DNA of 64,000 nucleotides from Candidatus Peribacteria bacterium (GTDB taxonomy: Bacteria > Patescibacteriota > Gracilibacteria > Peribacterales > Peribacteraceae), in NCBI GenBank assembly GCA_023245865.1, contig JAHFJN010000001.1:186001-250000 (forward strand), read 5' to 3'. The translations under genes were made by a program, and so were the position numbers. Shown here one piece after another: positions 30,793 to 41,246 of the stretch. Positions within the stretch are counted from its first letter, which is position 1. Each line of letters starts with the position of its first letter. The notes beneath the pieces were generated by a model that was not told the DNA's origin, did no database searches, and worked only from the letters and a program-made list of their open reading frames with translations.

Positions 30793-32310
30793 TTGTTCAA
30801 TGAAAATGTCTGCAGTAATGACAAAATTGGGCAGCGACACAATTTGATCTATGATTGCGATAGAGTGTCTCACCCCTTCGATCGTTACGCGGCTTTTACA
30901 GATCTTGCAGTTTTGAAAGACTACAGTGCGCGTCCACTGCGTAAGTCCATTCGTGTGAATACGCTCAAGATGTCCGTTGAAGATTTTCTCGCGTATGCGA
31001 AGAAAAAGAAGTGGGAGCTGACTCCTGTTCCCTGGTGTCGCGAAGGTTTTTATATCGATCGCGAGAACAGAGAGGAAGCGCTCGGACGCGATCTTTTTCA
31101 TCTGCTTGGATATTTTTACATGCAGGAAGCAGCATCCATGCTTCCCCCTGCTCTGCTCGATGCGAAACCTGGAGATGCAGTACTCGATATGAGTGCGGCA
31201 CCGGGCAGCAAGACGACGCAGATAGGAGCGTCCCTCGTCTACGCTCGGGATGACACGCCAAAAGGAATCATCGTAGCAAACGATGTACAGGAGAAACGAT
31301 TATGGACATTAAAAAATGCGATTCACCGCACTGGCTTAACGAATGTCATTGTGACGAAGAAGGTGGGGCAATGGTTTTCCAAGCACATGACCGAGCGGTT
31401 TGATCGGGTCCTCTGCGATGCTCCGTGTACCGCCCAAGGGACATCTCGTAAAGATACCGACGCACTGCGCTACTGCTCTCTCGAGAGCATCGAAAAAATG
31501 TCTCGCCTTCAGTATCAACTTCTTGAAGCTGCGATTCATGCTACAAAGGTTGGTGGGAGAATTGTCTACAGCACCTGCACGCTCACTCCCGAAGAGAATG
31601 AAGCAGTCATCCTCCAAATATTGAACAAATTTAGTACTCAATTAGAAGTCCTTGATCCGGGGCTGATAGCAAATACGCCATCAGAATTTTGGAGCATAAC
31701 ACTGAATGATTCCTATCGTGTTCAGGAGAACTTGGCTCTCACCGCAAGCCGCCAACCGCTCCTGCGGCTTTGGCCTCAGACCTATGATACCGAAGGCTTC
31801 TTCTGCGCAGTCCTACAAAAAAATGCACCGACGAAAGCTGTGGAGCCGATGGAGATGGTGGATTTTCAGGAACGAGAGCTCTCGAGATCAGAGCGCCAGA
31901 GAATAGAAGGGGAGATTTCCTCGATCTATGGAACAAGTTTCTTGTCAGAGAGAGATCGACTGTTCGAAAGAGGAGAAATGTTGCTCCTGAGCACAGAGGA
32001 TGTTGCTCATTTCGATCTTCCATTGAAGAATTACTCGCTCGGAATTCCCTTTGGGAAGCGGCTGAAAGATGGTCGCGTGCTGCTTGATCATGAGCTTGCG
32101 ACTCTTCGTGGTTTCATGGCAAACAATGCTCGATTGGATATGAATGAATCGCAGCTTGCTGATCTTCTGAGTGCGCGGGACACAACATGTCCGGAGGACC
32201 AAGCAGGACATATCTTGCTTTTCTGTGGTGCCAAATGCATCGGGCTCGGCCTCGCGGTTCGTGGCGTTCTCAAAAACAGACTACCACGCTGGATGGTTCG
32301 TTATTCTTGA
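30793..32310 (+). CDS. NOL1/NOP2/Sun-family (RsmB/RsmF-type) rRNA m5C methyltransferase
   Basis: 'SIRVNTLKM', 'VLDMSAAPGSKTTQIG', 'VLCDAPCTAQGTSRKD', 'GGRIVYSTCTLTPEENEAVI'. Confidence 0.92.
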   Translation: MFNENVCSNDKIGQRHNLIYDCDRVSHPFDRYAAFTDLAVLKDYSARPLRKSIRVNTLKMSVEDFLAYAKKKKWELTPVPWCREGFYIDRENREEALGRDLFHLLGYFYMQEAASMLPPALLDAKPGDAVLDMSAAPGSKTTQIGASLVYARDDTPKGIIVANDVQEKRLWTLKNAIHRTGLTNVIVTKKVGQWFSKHMTERFDRVLCDAPCTAQGTSRKDTDALRYCSLESIEKMSRLQYQLLEAAIHATKVGGRIVYSTCTLTPEENEAVILQILNKFSTQLEVLDPGLIANTPSEFWSITLNDSYRVQENLALTASRQPLLRLWPQTYDTEGFFCAVLQKNAPTKAVEPMEMVDFQERELSRSERQRIEGEISSIYGTSFLSERDRLFERGEMLLLSTEDVAHFDLPLKNYSLGIPFGKRLKDGRVLLDHELATLRGFMANNARLDMNESQLADLLSARDTTCPEDQAGHILLFCGAKCIGLGLAVRGVLKNRLPRWMVRYS

Positions 32311-32337
32311 CCGATTGCAGTATACTCAGCCTCCACT

Positions 32338-34074
32338 ATGGATGCTGTTTTTGAAATCAAAGCGCGTCTACCGATTGAAGATTTGGTGCGGCAATACTGC
32401 CAACTTACCAAGAAGGGGAGGAACTTTGTGGCGCTTTGCCCGTGGCACCACGATACGCGCCCGAGCTTTTTGATATCACCGGACAAGGGGATTTGTTACT
32501 GCTTCCCGTGCCAAAAAGGTGGCGATATTTTCAGTTTCTATCAATTGATGGAGGGCGTGGATTTTCCACAAGCCATAAAAGAACTTGCGGAACGAACAGG
32601 TGTGGTTGTTGAAAAGCGTCCTGCAGATGCGTCCCGGAAAGACGAGAAGGAACGTCTGCGCGAATGCTTGGAGTGTGCGGCACTGTTTTTTGCTCATGCA
32701 CTGAGTGAGTCTTCGAACACGAAAGAATATCTTGTATCTCGAGGTGTGACGCAGGAGGAAGTGGGTCGCTACGCCCTTGGTCTGGCACCGGATTCTTTCA
32801 GTGCCACCTATGATCATTTGCTCAAAAAGGGCTTCAGCCGGAAAGAGATTCAAGCTGCGGGACTCGGCATACAGAAAGATTTGAACGAAGAGCGCATGTA
32901 CGATCGCTTCCGCAATCGCGTGATGTTTCCGATTCATGACGTGCAGGGTCGTATCATCGGATTCGGCGGTCGCACGCTTGCAGGCGACGATGCAAAGTAT
33001 TTGAATTCTTCCGAAAGTCCGCTCTACAGAAAATCCACCGTACTCTACGGACTGCACCATGCTCTCAAAGACATGCGCGAGACAAAGCGCGTCCTCATTG
33101 TTGAAGGGTACTTCGATGTCCTTGCGTGCCATCGGGTCGGAGTCGAAGAGGTCGTTGCAAGTTGCGGTACTGCGCTTACAGAGGAGCATGCGCGACTTCT
33201 CAAACGGCACGTGGATACTGTCGTCCTTTGTTTGGACCAAGATTCTGCGGGGCGCGCCGCAGCGGATCGGGCATTCTGTGTATTGAGTGCACTCGATGTG
33301 CAGGTGCAGGGGATAATCTTGCGGGATAAAGATCCCGCGGACGCCGTACTTGCGGGCCCCGAGGAGTTGAAGAGATTGCTTACGGAGGGTGCGAAACCGT
33401 ACCTCGACATCGTATGTGCCGAGATTGCAAAATCAGATTTGAGTAACCCTGCAGTCCGACATGCTGCATTACAGCGCTTGCTACCCTTGCTTCGGTCGCT
33501 TGCATCCTCAACCGAGCGCACACATGCCGTCCGCGACTCTGCCAACGCGCTCGGCACAACAGCAACATCTTTGATGGATGATCTGCGAACGTTCGAGGCC
33601 AAACTCAGCGTGCCAAAGAAAATGGCGGATGCGCCGATAGCTTCTTCGCCCTATTCCACCGCGGATATCGCTATCGGACTTCTGCTGCTCTACCCAAAAC
33701 ACCTCGGGCTTCTCCAGGAATTGATCCCTCCTGAAGAGGGCTTTGCTGGGCAGTTGTACCCTGTACTCAAGTCTCTCCCTGCCGATACGAAAGATATTCT
33801 TGCGTCTCTTCGGGATTGTGAAGAGCTGATCAAGCATGCACGCATTTTACAGCTGTACTGCGAAGAGCAGGGATTTACGGATTGGAGCGATGCGATTGCG
33901 ATTCGTGAAATCCGGCGCAATTGCCATCATGCAAACAGGGACTTGCTCCGTCATAAGCAGCAGGAGATCACGAGGCAGCTGCTCGAAGCGAGGAGGCTTG
34001 GCGAACTGACACAGGAAGCACTCTTGCAAACGCAGTATCAGCAACTCATAAAACTGACAAAAATGGCACTCTGA
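32338..34074 (+). CDS. dnaG: DNA primase DnaG
   Basis: Zn finger 'CPWHHDTRPSFLISPDKGICYCFPCQKGGD', Toprim 'VLIVEGYFDVLA', 'RVMFPIHDVQGRIIGFGGRTL'. Confidence 0.95.
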   Translation: MDAVFEIKARLPIEDLVRQYCQLTKKGRNFVALCPWHHDTRPSFLISPDKGICYCFPCQKGGDIFSFYQLMEGVDFPQAIKELAERTGVVVEKRPADASRKDEKERLRECLECAALFFAHALSESSNTKEYLVSRGVTQEEVGRYALGLAPDSFSATYDHLLKKGFSRKEIQAAGLGIQKDLNEERMYDRFRNRVMFPIHDVQGRIIGFGGRTLAGDDAKYLNSSESPLYRKSTVLYGLHHALKDMRETKRVLIVEGYFDVLACHRVGVEEVVASCGTALTEEHARLLKRHVDTVVLCLDQDSAGRAAADRAFCVLSALDVQVQGIILRDKDPADAVLAGPEELKRLLTEGAKPYLDIVCAEIAKSDLSNPAVRHAALQRLLPLLRSLASSTERTHAVRDSANALGTTATSLMDDLRTFEAKLSVPKKMADAPIASSPYSTADIAIGLLLLYPKHLGLLQELIPPEEGFAGQLYPVLKSLPADTKDILASLRDCEELIKHARILQLYCEEQGFTDWSDAIAIREIRRNCHHANRDLLRHKQQEITRQLLEARRLGELTQEALLQTQYQQLIKLTKMAL

Positions 34075-34143
34075 ACCGAAGATATTTGCTTTTTGACCGT
34101 TTTCGAGTAGTCTTTTTCCACCCTTTCCCGAGATTGTTTCCCT

Positions 34144-35634
34144 ATGGCTTCACATCCGCGTAAATTCATTGCTCAGCCCTCGGAAGATGATCTGAAGAGA
34201 TTTCCGGAAGCGATTCGGCATTTGGTCAAGAAGGGCCGGGAACAACGCTACGTCACGCACCAAGAAATCATCGCCGCGATTCCGAATGCGGAGGAAGACG
34301 TCGATCTGCTCGATGAAATTTACATGCTGTTTGTCGATCTGGGCATCGAAGTGATCGACGTGAAAGATGCCTTGATTTGGGAAAAGAAAGGAAAAGCCGG
34401 ACTCATTGTTCCGGAGGCCGCGGAGGATTTGTCGGAGATGGTTACCGACGCGCCCGCAGGAGACGAAGAAGCTGAGGCGGAAGGTGAGGAAGAGGAAGAG
34501 AAAGACAGTGTTGCGGAAAAGATGGAAGAAGACGAAGACAGCAATGTGATGCAGATGGTGGCGACGGCGGGCATAGCAATTGACGATAAAGATGTATCGG
34601 AGGAGGAGAAGAAGAAACGTCGCCGGGAACGCGAAGTGGATTTGCTTGAAATCAGCAATGATTCCGTTCGCATGTATCTGTCGGAAATCGGTCGTGTGCC
34701 GCTGATCGATGGCAAAAAAGAAGTCGAGCTCGCGCGCAGAATCCGCAAAGGCGATGCCAGTGCGAAGCAGCAGTTGGCGGAAGCGAACTTACGTCTCGTC
34801 GTCAGTATCGCCAAGAAGTACATCGGGCGCGGACTCTCGTTCCTCGATCTCATTCAGGAAGGAAACATCGGTCTCTTTCGCGCCGTCGAAAAATTCGATC
34901 CGGAGCGTGGATTTAAATTCAGCACCTATGCGACGTGGTGGATTCGCCAGGCGATCACACGTGCGATAGCCGATCAGGCACGTACGATCCGTATTCCTGT
35001 CCACATGGTGGAGACCATCAATAAATTGACACATACGCAGCGGCGACTTGTGCAAGAGCTCGGCCGTGAGCCGACACTCGAGGAATTGGCTGTCGAGATG
35101 GAAATGGACATCAAGAAGGTGCAGCACATTCAGAAGATCAGCCAAGACATCGTTTCACTCGAGGCACCCGTCGGGTCAGAGGAAGACAGTAAGCTGGGTG
35201 ATTTTATAGAGGACGAGGAGGCGATCAACCCGTTTGAAGCGACGAACCGCCAGCTCAAGAAGGAGAACGTTCATGCGATGCTCGACTTTTTGACGCCGCG
35301 TGAGCGCAAGATCATCGAAATGCGTTTCGGGCTTCAAGATGGAATCGGACACACGCTCGAAGAGGTTGGGCAGGAGTTCGGTGTCACCCGCGAACGCATC
35401 CGCCAGATCGAGGCGAAGGTGCTCCAAAAAATGCGAGATCATCCGCGTTCCCTTACGATTCGCGAACATGGACTCCCGCCCAAACGCGTCGGGTTTGCGC
35501 CGGTGCCGAGCTTCGCACAGTCATTGCTTTGTTCAAAGTGCCAGCAGGGGATCCTCACGCCGCTCCAGAAGGACGGAAAGTCGATCCTCAAGTGCGATCA
35601 TTGTGCGTTTGAGAAGGACGACGATGAGTTATAG
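34144..35634 (+). CDS. rpoD: RNA polymerase primary sigma factor (sigma70), with C-terminal CxxC..CxxC extension
   Basis: '[43 protein letters not shown]', '[19 protein letters not shown]', then '[36 protein letters not shown]'. Confidence 0.95.
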   Translation: MASHPRKFIAQPSEDDLKRFPEAIRHLVKKGREQRYVTHQEIIAAIPNAEEDVDLLDEIYMLFVDLGIEVIDVKDALIWEKKGKAGLIVPEAAEDLSEMVTDAPAGDEEAEAEGEEEEEKDSVAEKMEEDEDSNVMQMVATAGIAIDDKDVSEEEKKKRRREREVDLLEISNDSVRMYLSEIGRVPLIDGKKEVELARRIRKGDASAKQQLAEANLRLVVSIAKKYIGRGLSFLDLIQEGNIGLFRAVEKFDPERGFKFSTYATWWIRQAITRAIADQARTIRIPVHMVETINKLTHTQRRLVQELGREPTLEELAVEMEMDIKKVQHIQKISQDIVSLEAPVGSEEDSKLGDFIEDEEAINPFEATNRQLKKENVHAMLDFLTPRERKIIEMRFGLQDGIGHTLEEVGQEFGVTRERIRQIEAKVLQKMRDHPRSLTIREHGLPPKRVGFAPVPSFAQSLLCSKCQQGILTPLQKDGKSILKCDHCAFEKDDDEL

Positions 35635-35643
35635 TCACAGAAA

Positions 35644-35677
35644 AAGCCCCAAACTCTAGGCTCGGGGCTTCATTTTT
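35644..35677. terminator. Bidirectional intrinsic terminator
   Basis: AAGCCCC-aaactctaggctc-GGGGCTT followed by CATTTTT; on minus strand followed by TTTTTCTG. Lies between convergent genes. Confidence 0.85.
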
Positions 35678-35687
35678 AATCCTTGTC

Positions 35688-35906
35688 TCAGGCCATTTTC
35701 TTGCACGGGCACTTTGCTCCGAAGAGCTTCACGACCGCTGCGACTCCGACGAGCACGTAGACAATCCACTCAACGGACGGCCAGCTGCCCAGAACCATGT
35801 GGACCACGTTCAGGTCCTTGTTGATAAATCCGCCGATGCCGATGAGTCCCCAGTTGAGGCCACCGACGATCAGAAGAATCTTAGAAATATTACAAACGTT
35901 ACACAT
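35688..35906 (-). CDS. DUF378-like small membrane protein
   Basis: MCNVCNISKILLIVGGLNWGLIGIGGFINKDLNVVHMVLGSWPSVEWIVYVLVGVAAVVKLF...; DUF378 signature. Confidence 0.85.
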   Translation of the reverse strand: MCNVCNISKILLIVGGLNWGLIGIGGFINKDLNVVHMVLGSWPSVEWIVYVLVGVAAVVKLFGAKCPCKKMA

Positions 35907-35986
35907 AAGAATGAGAGGGGAAGGAAACGAGACCCGGTTACCATAGCACGCAGAGAAAGCAAGAATTCTTGTATTTTTTTGTAAAT

Positions 35987-35999
35987 AGTACATTGTACT
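35987..35999. promoter_or_regulatory. Dyad AGTACA-t-TGTACT upstream of helicase-nuclease gene
   Basis: Perfect 6-bp arms with 1-nt centre. Confidence 0.35.
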
Positions 36000-36022
36000 G
36001 ATTGCTGTGGTACGATGTCTCT

Positions 36023-39010
36023 ATGCCTCTGCAGTTGAAAAATCGTCCGGTTCGTGCTGCGAGACTGCAGAGTTCACCGTTTGATGAGGCGTATAACCAA
36101 CTGAATGAAGCCCAGCGTCTTGCGGTTGATACTATTGAGGGTCCTGTCATGGTGATTGCGGGTCCCGGGACGGGCAAAACGCAGGTATTGAGTCTGAGAG
36201 TTGCCAATATTCTGAAGCGAACACAGGTAAATCCCGCCAATATTCTCTGCCTGACATTTTCGAACGCGGGAGCGACCGCGATGCGCGAGCGCCTGCGAGA
36301 GCTGATAGGGGGCGATGCGTATGCTGTGGCGGTACATACGGTTCATGGGTTTTGCGATGCGATCATCACCAGAAATCCGACGGTATTCTCCGAGTGGTCA
36401 ACGAAAAAATCGATATCGGATATTCAAAAGTACAAAGCGATGCAGAAGATCATCGATGACGTCAGCGCATCGTCCGCTCTGATCAATCCCAAAAACCCGT
36501 ACGAGAGAATTCCTGCCATCCTCGGTCGTATCAGTGATTGCAAGCGAGAAGGCAGATCGTATGACGATCTTTGCAGGGTCTCTGATGCGTATGCGCGGAT
36601 CATGGAGGAAAAAAGCAAAGAAGGAACGAAGCAGCACAAAAAAAACCTATTGCAGTCACGCAAGTTTCACGATTTTGTCGAGCTCTTCGGTCGATACACG
36701 GAATTTCTCAGTGAGAAAAATTTCTATGACTACGATGACATGATTCTGGTGGTACGCAGTGCATTGTCGCAGGAGGAGTGGCTGCTCTCTTCGTTGCAGG
36801 AGCGCTATCAGTATATTCTGGTCGATGAGGCGCAAGATTTGAATGGTGCGCAGTGGGGGGTGATCGAGCGTTTGACGACGTACGATGTTGTGCCGCACGA
36901 GCCAAATTTTTTTCTCGTCGGTGATGATGATCAGGCGATCTATCGGTTTCAGGGGGCGAATCTGGAGCATATGATCGCATTCCGTGAACGCTTCCCGCAG
37001 GCACCCGTTCTTGTTCTGACGGTGAACTACCGTTCCACGCAGACTATTCTCGATGCCACAGGCAGGCTGATTGCCCATAACGAAGAACGGCTGATCGGTC
37101 GTATGCCGGAACTCACAAAGGAGCTGAAAGCTTGGACGCAGGAAAAAGGTACTCAGCCCATCTTGCTGCGCCCCGCATCCGATGCTGCGGAGCCCTGGCT
37201 CATCGCGGATATTGCCGAAGAAAGAATCAAGGGTGGCATGGCACCCGAGGAAATCGCCGTTCTTGTCCAGACAAATGCGGAGCTGCGCCCGATCTATGAC
37301 GTGCTCCGTGCGCGGAATATTCCGGTGGTGCTCCAGGGTAAGGCCGATTTGCTCGCGCATCCAATTGTCCGTCAAGCATTGCTGATATTGCAAAGTATGG
37401 AAAAATTGAATGATGATGCCTTCCAACATGCGATTGCATGTCCGTGCTTCGGTTGTCATCCGGCGGATATTGCCCGGATGGTGAGCAGAGCACGAGAAAG
37501 CAAAAAGAAATTCCACGATATCGCGCTTGGTCTCGAGCAGTCCGATCTTCCCCTGCATGACGTGAGCGCACTGATTGCGGCGCGTGACACATTGGAAGAT
37601 TTGCGTTTGCGCGTGGAATCACGATCGATTCTGGAGTCTCTGGAACATCTGCTGCGTCAGTCGGGCATCGCTGCTTCTGCCGCAGAGGCGGATCCTTTGG
37701 ATTTGGCTGTCATCGAGGCATTTTTTCAGTACGTGAAACAGCGGTGTCTGGAGACTCCGTCGCTTCATCTGCGTGACTTTCTTCATGATCTGCGATTTTA
37801 CTCTGATGAGCAGTACGGACAAATCCGACTGAGCTACCAATTGCCGCATCTGGTGACATCGGGAGTGCAATTGCTCACGGCGCACCAGAGCAAGGGGCTC
37901 GAATTTCATACGGTGATCCTGAGTGGTTTTCGCGATGGTCATTGGGACCAGCGTCGTCATCCGTCGCAGTTATCCATTCCGGAAGATTTGCTCTTTGGGT
38001 GGGAAAGTGCGCAGAAAACATTCGAGAAGCATCAGGATGAACGCAGAGTAGCTTTTGTCGCAATGACGCGTGCCAAGCGAGAGCTGATCATGCTTTGCCC
38101 GAAGGAATTCTCGGTCGGGGAGCGTGTCCGCGCGATTTCTCCGTCCGCATTCTTTGCAGAGGCAGGACCTCTTCCCGAGGCTGACGGCGTTCTCAAAGAT
38201 CCGGAGCGATCTTCCCTTTTACTTTTTACGCCCGTGCGTCATCACGATGCCGAGATGGAAGCGTACGTGCGTGAAAAACTCGAAACATTCGCGCTGTCGC
38301 CGACGTCTCTGAGTGCGTTCCTCGAGGATCCGGAGGAATTCAAGCGTGTACATATTCTCAACCAACCTCAGCCATTCACCGAGGGCGCGCTTCGCGCTAT
38401 GGCATATGGCAGCGCAGTTCACTGGGCGCTTGGCAAGTGGGCCGAGGGGGTCTGCGCGGGGCGTTCACTCGCGATCGGGCAGTTCATGGAACAATTTGCA
38501 TGGCATCTGCGTGAAAAAAATATTCTTACCGATCTTCAACGCAGCGACTTGCTTGCACACGCGAAGGAGAATCTTCCTTTGTATTTTGCACAGCGCCTGG
38601 AAGGGCATACGCCCGCAATCTACGCAGTGGAGCGTGAGTATCGTGCGATGATTGTTGACTTGCCTGCCGGGGCAGGTATTCCCATCAAGGGAAAAATCGA
38701 TCGTATCGATCGTACATCCATGCAGTCTTCCGATGCCCTGATCATCGATTACAAAACCGGGCGACCGCAGGCACCCGCCGAGATTCGTGCCGGTGATTAC
38801 TTCCGTCAACTTGTGTTCTATGCACTCCTGATTGAACGAGCCGAGCCGATGTTGGTTCCTCAATCATTTTCACTCGAATTTATCGGAGAGCGAGGCGAAG
38901 AACCGATCACTCGCTCGTTCACTATCACGCAGCAGGAGAAAGACGACCTAAAAGAACTCATCCGAAAAGTCTGGAGCAAGATCCAAGCGCTCGACTTTAC
39001 GCCCCTTTGA
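36023..39010 (+). CDS. UvrD/PcrA-type SF1 helicase fused to C-terminal PD-(D/E)XK nuclease domain
   Basis: 'VIAGPGTGKTQVLSLRVANIL', 'ILVDEAQDLNGAQW', 'LVGDDDQAIYRFQGA', 'LLTAHQSKGLEFHTVI'; C-term 'IKGKIDRIDRTSMQSSDALIIDYKTGRPQ'. Confidence 0.9.
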   Translation: MPLQLKNRPVRAARLQSSPFDEAYNQLNEAQRLAVDTIEGPVMVIAGPGTGKTQVLSLRVANILKRTQVNPANILCLTFSNAGATAMRERLRELIGGDAYAVAVHTVHGFCDAIITRNPTVFSEWSTKKSISDIQKYKAMQKIIDDVSASSALINPKNPYERIPAILGRISDCKREGRSYDDLCRVSDAYARIMEEKSKEGTKQHKKNLLQSRKFHDFVELFGRYTEFLSEKNFYDYDDMILVVRSALSQEEWLLSSLQERYQYILVDEAQDLNGAQWGVIERLTTYDVVPHEPNFFLVGDDDQAIYRFQGANLEHMIAFRERFPQAPVLVLTVNYRSTQTILDATGRLIAHNEERLIGRMPELTKELKAWTQEKGTQPILLRPASDAAEPWLIADIAEERIKGGMAPEEIAVLVQTNAELRPIYDVLRARNIPVVLQGKADLLAHPIVRQALLILQSMEKLNDDAFQHAIACPCFGCHPADIARMVSRARESKKKFHDIALGLEQSDLPLHDVSALIAARDTLEDLRLRVESRSILESLEHLLRQSGIAASAAEADPLDLAVIEAFFQYVKQRCLETPSLHLRDFLHDLRFYSDEQYGQIRLSYQLPHLVTSGVQLLTAHQSKGLEFHTVILSGFRDGHWDQRRHPSQLSIPEDLLFGWESAQKTFEKHQDERRVAFVAMTRAKRELIMLCPKEFSVGERVRAISPSAFFAEAGPLPEADGVLKDPERSSLLLFTPVRHHDAEMEAYVREKLETFALSPTSLSAFLEDPEEFKRVHILNQPQPFTEGALRAMAYGSAVHWALGKWAEGVCAGRSLAIGQFMEQFAWHLREKNILTDLQRSDLLAHAKENLPLYFAQRLEGHTPAIYAVEREYRAMIVDLPAGAGIPIKGKIDRIDRTSMQSSDALIIDYKTGRPQAPAEIRAGDYFRQLVFYALLIERAEPMLVPQSFSLEFIGERGEEPITRSFTITQQEKDDLKELIRKVWSKIQALDFTPL

Positions 39011-39014
39011 ACCG

Positions 39015-41240
39015 TCACCCTCCGTTTGCCATCTGTTCGATGTATACCTTCCGCGGCTTTGCGCCGTCCGCGGGGCCGACGATCCCTTTTTCTTCCATGA
39101 TGTCCAGCAGCCGTGCAGCGCGCGCATACCCGACTTTCAAATGGCGTTGAAGCAAACTTGCGGACGCTTTGTTGGTTTCCTGCACCACACGAACAGCCTC
39201 GAAGAAGAGTTCATCACCACCGTTATCATCCGCTTCCAGATCGATGTGTCCCTGTTGACCGTCGGAGATGCCGTCCTGGTCTTCGTCATCCTCGGCAAGT
39301 CCGATCTGCTCCGTGATTTTGCCGCCGCCCGCGATCTTCACGGCATTGATCACGCGTTCTGTCTCCTTCGTGTCGATGAAAATACCCTGAATGCGCACGG
39401 GCTTCGCAGTATTGGCGGTCATGTAGAGCAGATCGCCTTTGCCGAGCAGATCTTCCGCGCCGATGCCATCGATGATCGTACGGCTGTCGACGGAGCTCAC
39501 GACGCGGAACGCGATGCGTGAGGGGATATTTGCCTTAATGAGGCCCGTTATGACGTCGACACTGGGGCGTTGCGTGGCGATGATAAGGTGCATCCCCGTC
39601 GCACGCGCCATTTGTGCGATGCGCACGATCATGGTTTCCGTGTCGCGTCTGAATTGTCGCATCATGAGGTCCGCGAGTTCGTCAACGACGATCACGATGC
39701 GCGGGAGTAGGTTGGCTTCGTCGGTTTGTTTCTCGTTGTACTCGACGATATTTTTCGCTCCGACTTCCGAGAAGCGACGGAGTCTTCTGCCCATTTCGGC
39801 AACCGCCCAACGAAGCGCTTGCAACGCTTTATCAGATTCCGTGATGACGGGAGTGAGCAGGTGCGGGATGCCGTTGTAGGGCATCAGTTCGACGCGCTTC
39901 GGATCGACGAGAATGAATTTGAGTTCATGCGGAGCGTTCTGATAGAGCAACGACGTGAGAAACACGTTCATGCAAACAGATTTACCCGATCCTGTTGCTC
40001 CCGCAATAAGCAGGTGCGGCATATCATCCAGCGCAGAGACCACCGCTTCACCGGAGACGTCGCGCCCGAGTGGAAAGGTGAGAGACGATTCGCTGTTATG
40101 GAAAGCGGAACTCTCGAGAATTTCGCGAAGGTGGACCTTTGTGCGAACGGAGTTTGGCATTTCGATGCCGACCAGAGACTTGCCTGGAATCGGCGCCTCA
40201 ATACGCAGGCTCGGAGCGGAGAGTGCGAGCGAGAGATCATCCTTCAGGTTTGCAATGGAGCTGAGACGGACGCCTTCCGCGGGTTCCAGTGTGAATTGCG
40301 TGACCGTCGGGCCCGGGCGCGCGTCGCGCACGATCACATCGATATCGAATTCCTTCAATTTTTCCACGATGCGTTTCGCTTGATCCTTGAGTTCGGTATC
40401 GTTCACGGCCAATTCACTCTGCGCGTCATCGAGAAGATCCATGCCCGGGAATGTCCATTCCTCGAAGCGAGTGTCTTTCATTTCCAGAACATCCGCAGGG
40501 TTACGTTTGAGTTTATCACGGATTATTTTGTCTGATTTTGCTTTTACGAGACTCTGGGCGAAATTGGGACGAACGATGTTGAGTTCAGGTGCTTCACGAT
40601 CATCTTCGATCAAATCACCGGAGACATCCTCTTCCTCTTCTTCAAGCTCCTCTGCGACAGCTACGGGCTCTTCCTCTTCTAGGTGCTGTCTACGACTCGT
40701 TCGCAAGGGCTTCTTTGAGGAGATCATCATGCGTACCAATGCGGCGATGTCCGGCTCGAAACCGAGAAAGAGTCCGATAAGGAACACACTGCCGAGTACC
40801 GTATAACCGACTGCTCTGCTCATAAAAAGCAGGAAAGGCAAACTCACCATGAATCCGATCGCACCTGCGAGCAGGTCGCGTTTTGGGCCGATGTCTTCGA
40901 TCGCCGCACCGATGTGCATGAGTCCGAGGAAAGAGAGCAGGCACAGCAGCAGCCCCACCGATCGTTTCAATTCTAATCTCCCGGCGCCGAATGCATGAAG
41001 CAGCCCTGAGGTCAGGAGGAAGAGGGGAAACAGGATCCCGTATTGCCCGAAGAAGAAGGTCAGCACGTGACTCACCGTTTCTCCGAGCGTCCCCGCTTGT
41101 TTCTGGAGGGCTAAAAACAGCAAAATCGCAGAACTGATCTGCACGATCCCGCTGATCATGCGCTTGGTTGCGGACCGAAGCTCCAGCACGGGTTCGAGTT
41201 CCTTCTTTCGTGCGGCCTTTCGACGTCGTTTGCGAGCCAT
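39015..41240 (-). CDS. ftsK: FtsK/SpoIIIE-family DNA translocase
   Basis: N-terminal TMs, 'LLIAGATGSGKSVCMNVFLTSLLYQ', 'ATQRPSVDVITGLIKANIPSRIAFRV', C-term gamma-type winged helix. Confidence 0.95.
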   Translation of the reverse strand: MARKRRRKAARKKELEPVLELRSATKRMISGIVQISSAILLFLALQKQAGTLGETVSHVLTFFFGQYGILFPLFLLTSGLLHAFGAGRLELKRSVGLLLCLLSFLGLMHIGAAIEDIGPKRDLLAGAIGFMVSLPFLLFMSRAVGYTVLGSVFLIGLFLGFEPDIAALVRMMISSKKPLRTSRRQHLEEEEPVAVAEELEEEEEDVSGDLIEDDREAPELNIVRPNFAQSLVKAKSDKIIRDKLKRNPADVLEMKDTRFEEWTFPGMDLLDDAQSELAVNDTELKDQAKRIVEKLKEFDIDVIVRDARPGPTVTQFTLEPAEGVRLSSIANLKDDLSLALSAPSLRIEAPIPGKSLVGIEMPNSVRTKVHLREILESSAFHNSESSLTFPLGRDVSGEAVVSALDDMPHLLIAGATGSGKSVCMNVFLTSLLYQNAPHELKFILVDPKRVELMPYNGIPHLLTPVITESDKALQALRWAVAEMGRRLRRFSEVGAKNIVEYNEKQTDEANLLPRIVIVVDELADLMMRQFRRDTETMIVRIAQMARATGMHLIIATQRPSVDVITGLIKANIPSRIAFRVVSSVDSRTIIDGIGAEDLLGKGDLLYMTANTAKPVRIQGIFIDTKETERVINAVKIAGGGKITEQIGLAEDDEDQDGISDGQQGHIDLEADDNGGDELFFEAVRVVQETNKASASLLQRHLKVGYARAARLLDIMEEKGIVGPADGAKPRKVYIEQMANGG

Positions 41241-41246
41241 CGGTGT

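Noticed and set aside
35987-35999. Cyanobacterial-type LexA box (RGTACNNNDGTWC) upstream of the helicase
   Set aside because: AGTAC-ATT-GTACT has a 3-nt rather than 4-nt spacer and no LexA gene is visible in the window.
36656-37558. 300-aa antisense ORF inside the helicase gene
   Set aside because: Antisense to a well-supported conserved gene; amino-acid composition looks like frame shadow. Same logic applied to 2517..3104 -, 24050..24571 +, 39726..40535 +, 19500..20039 - and similar ORFs.
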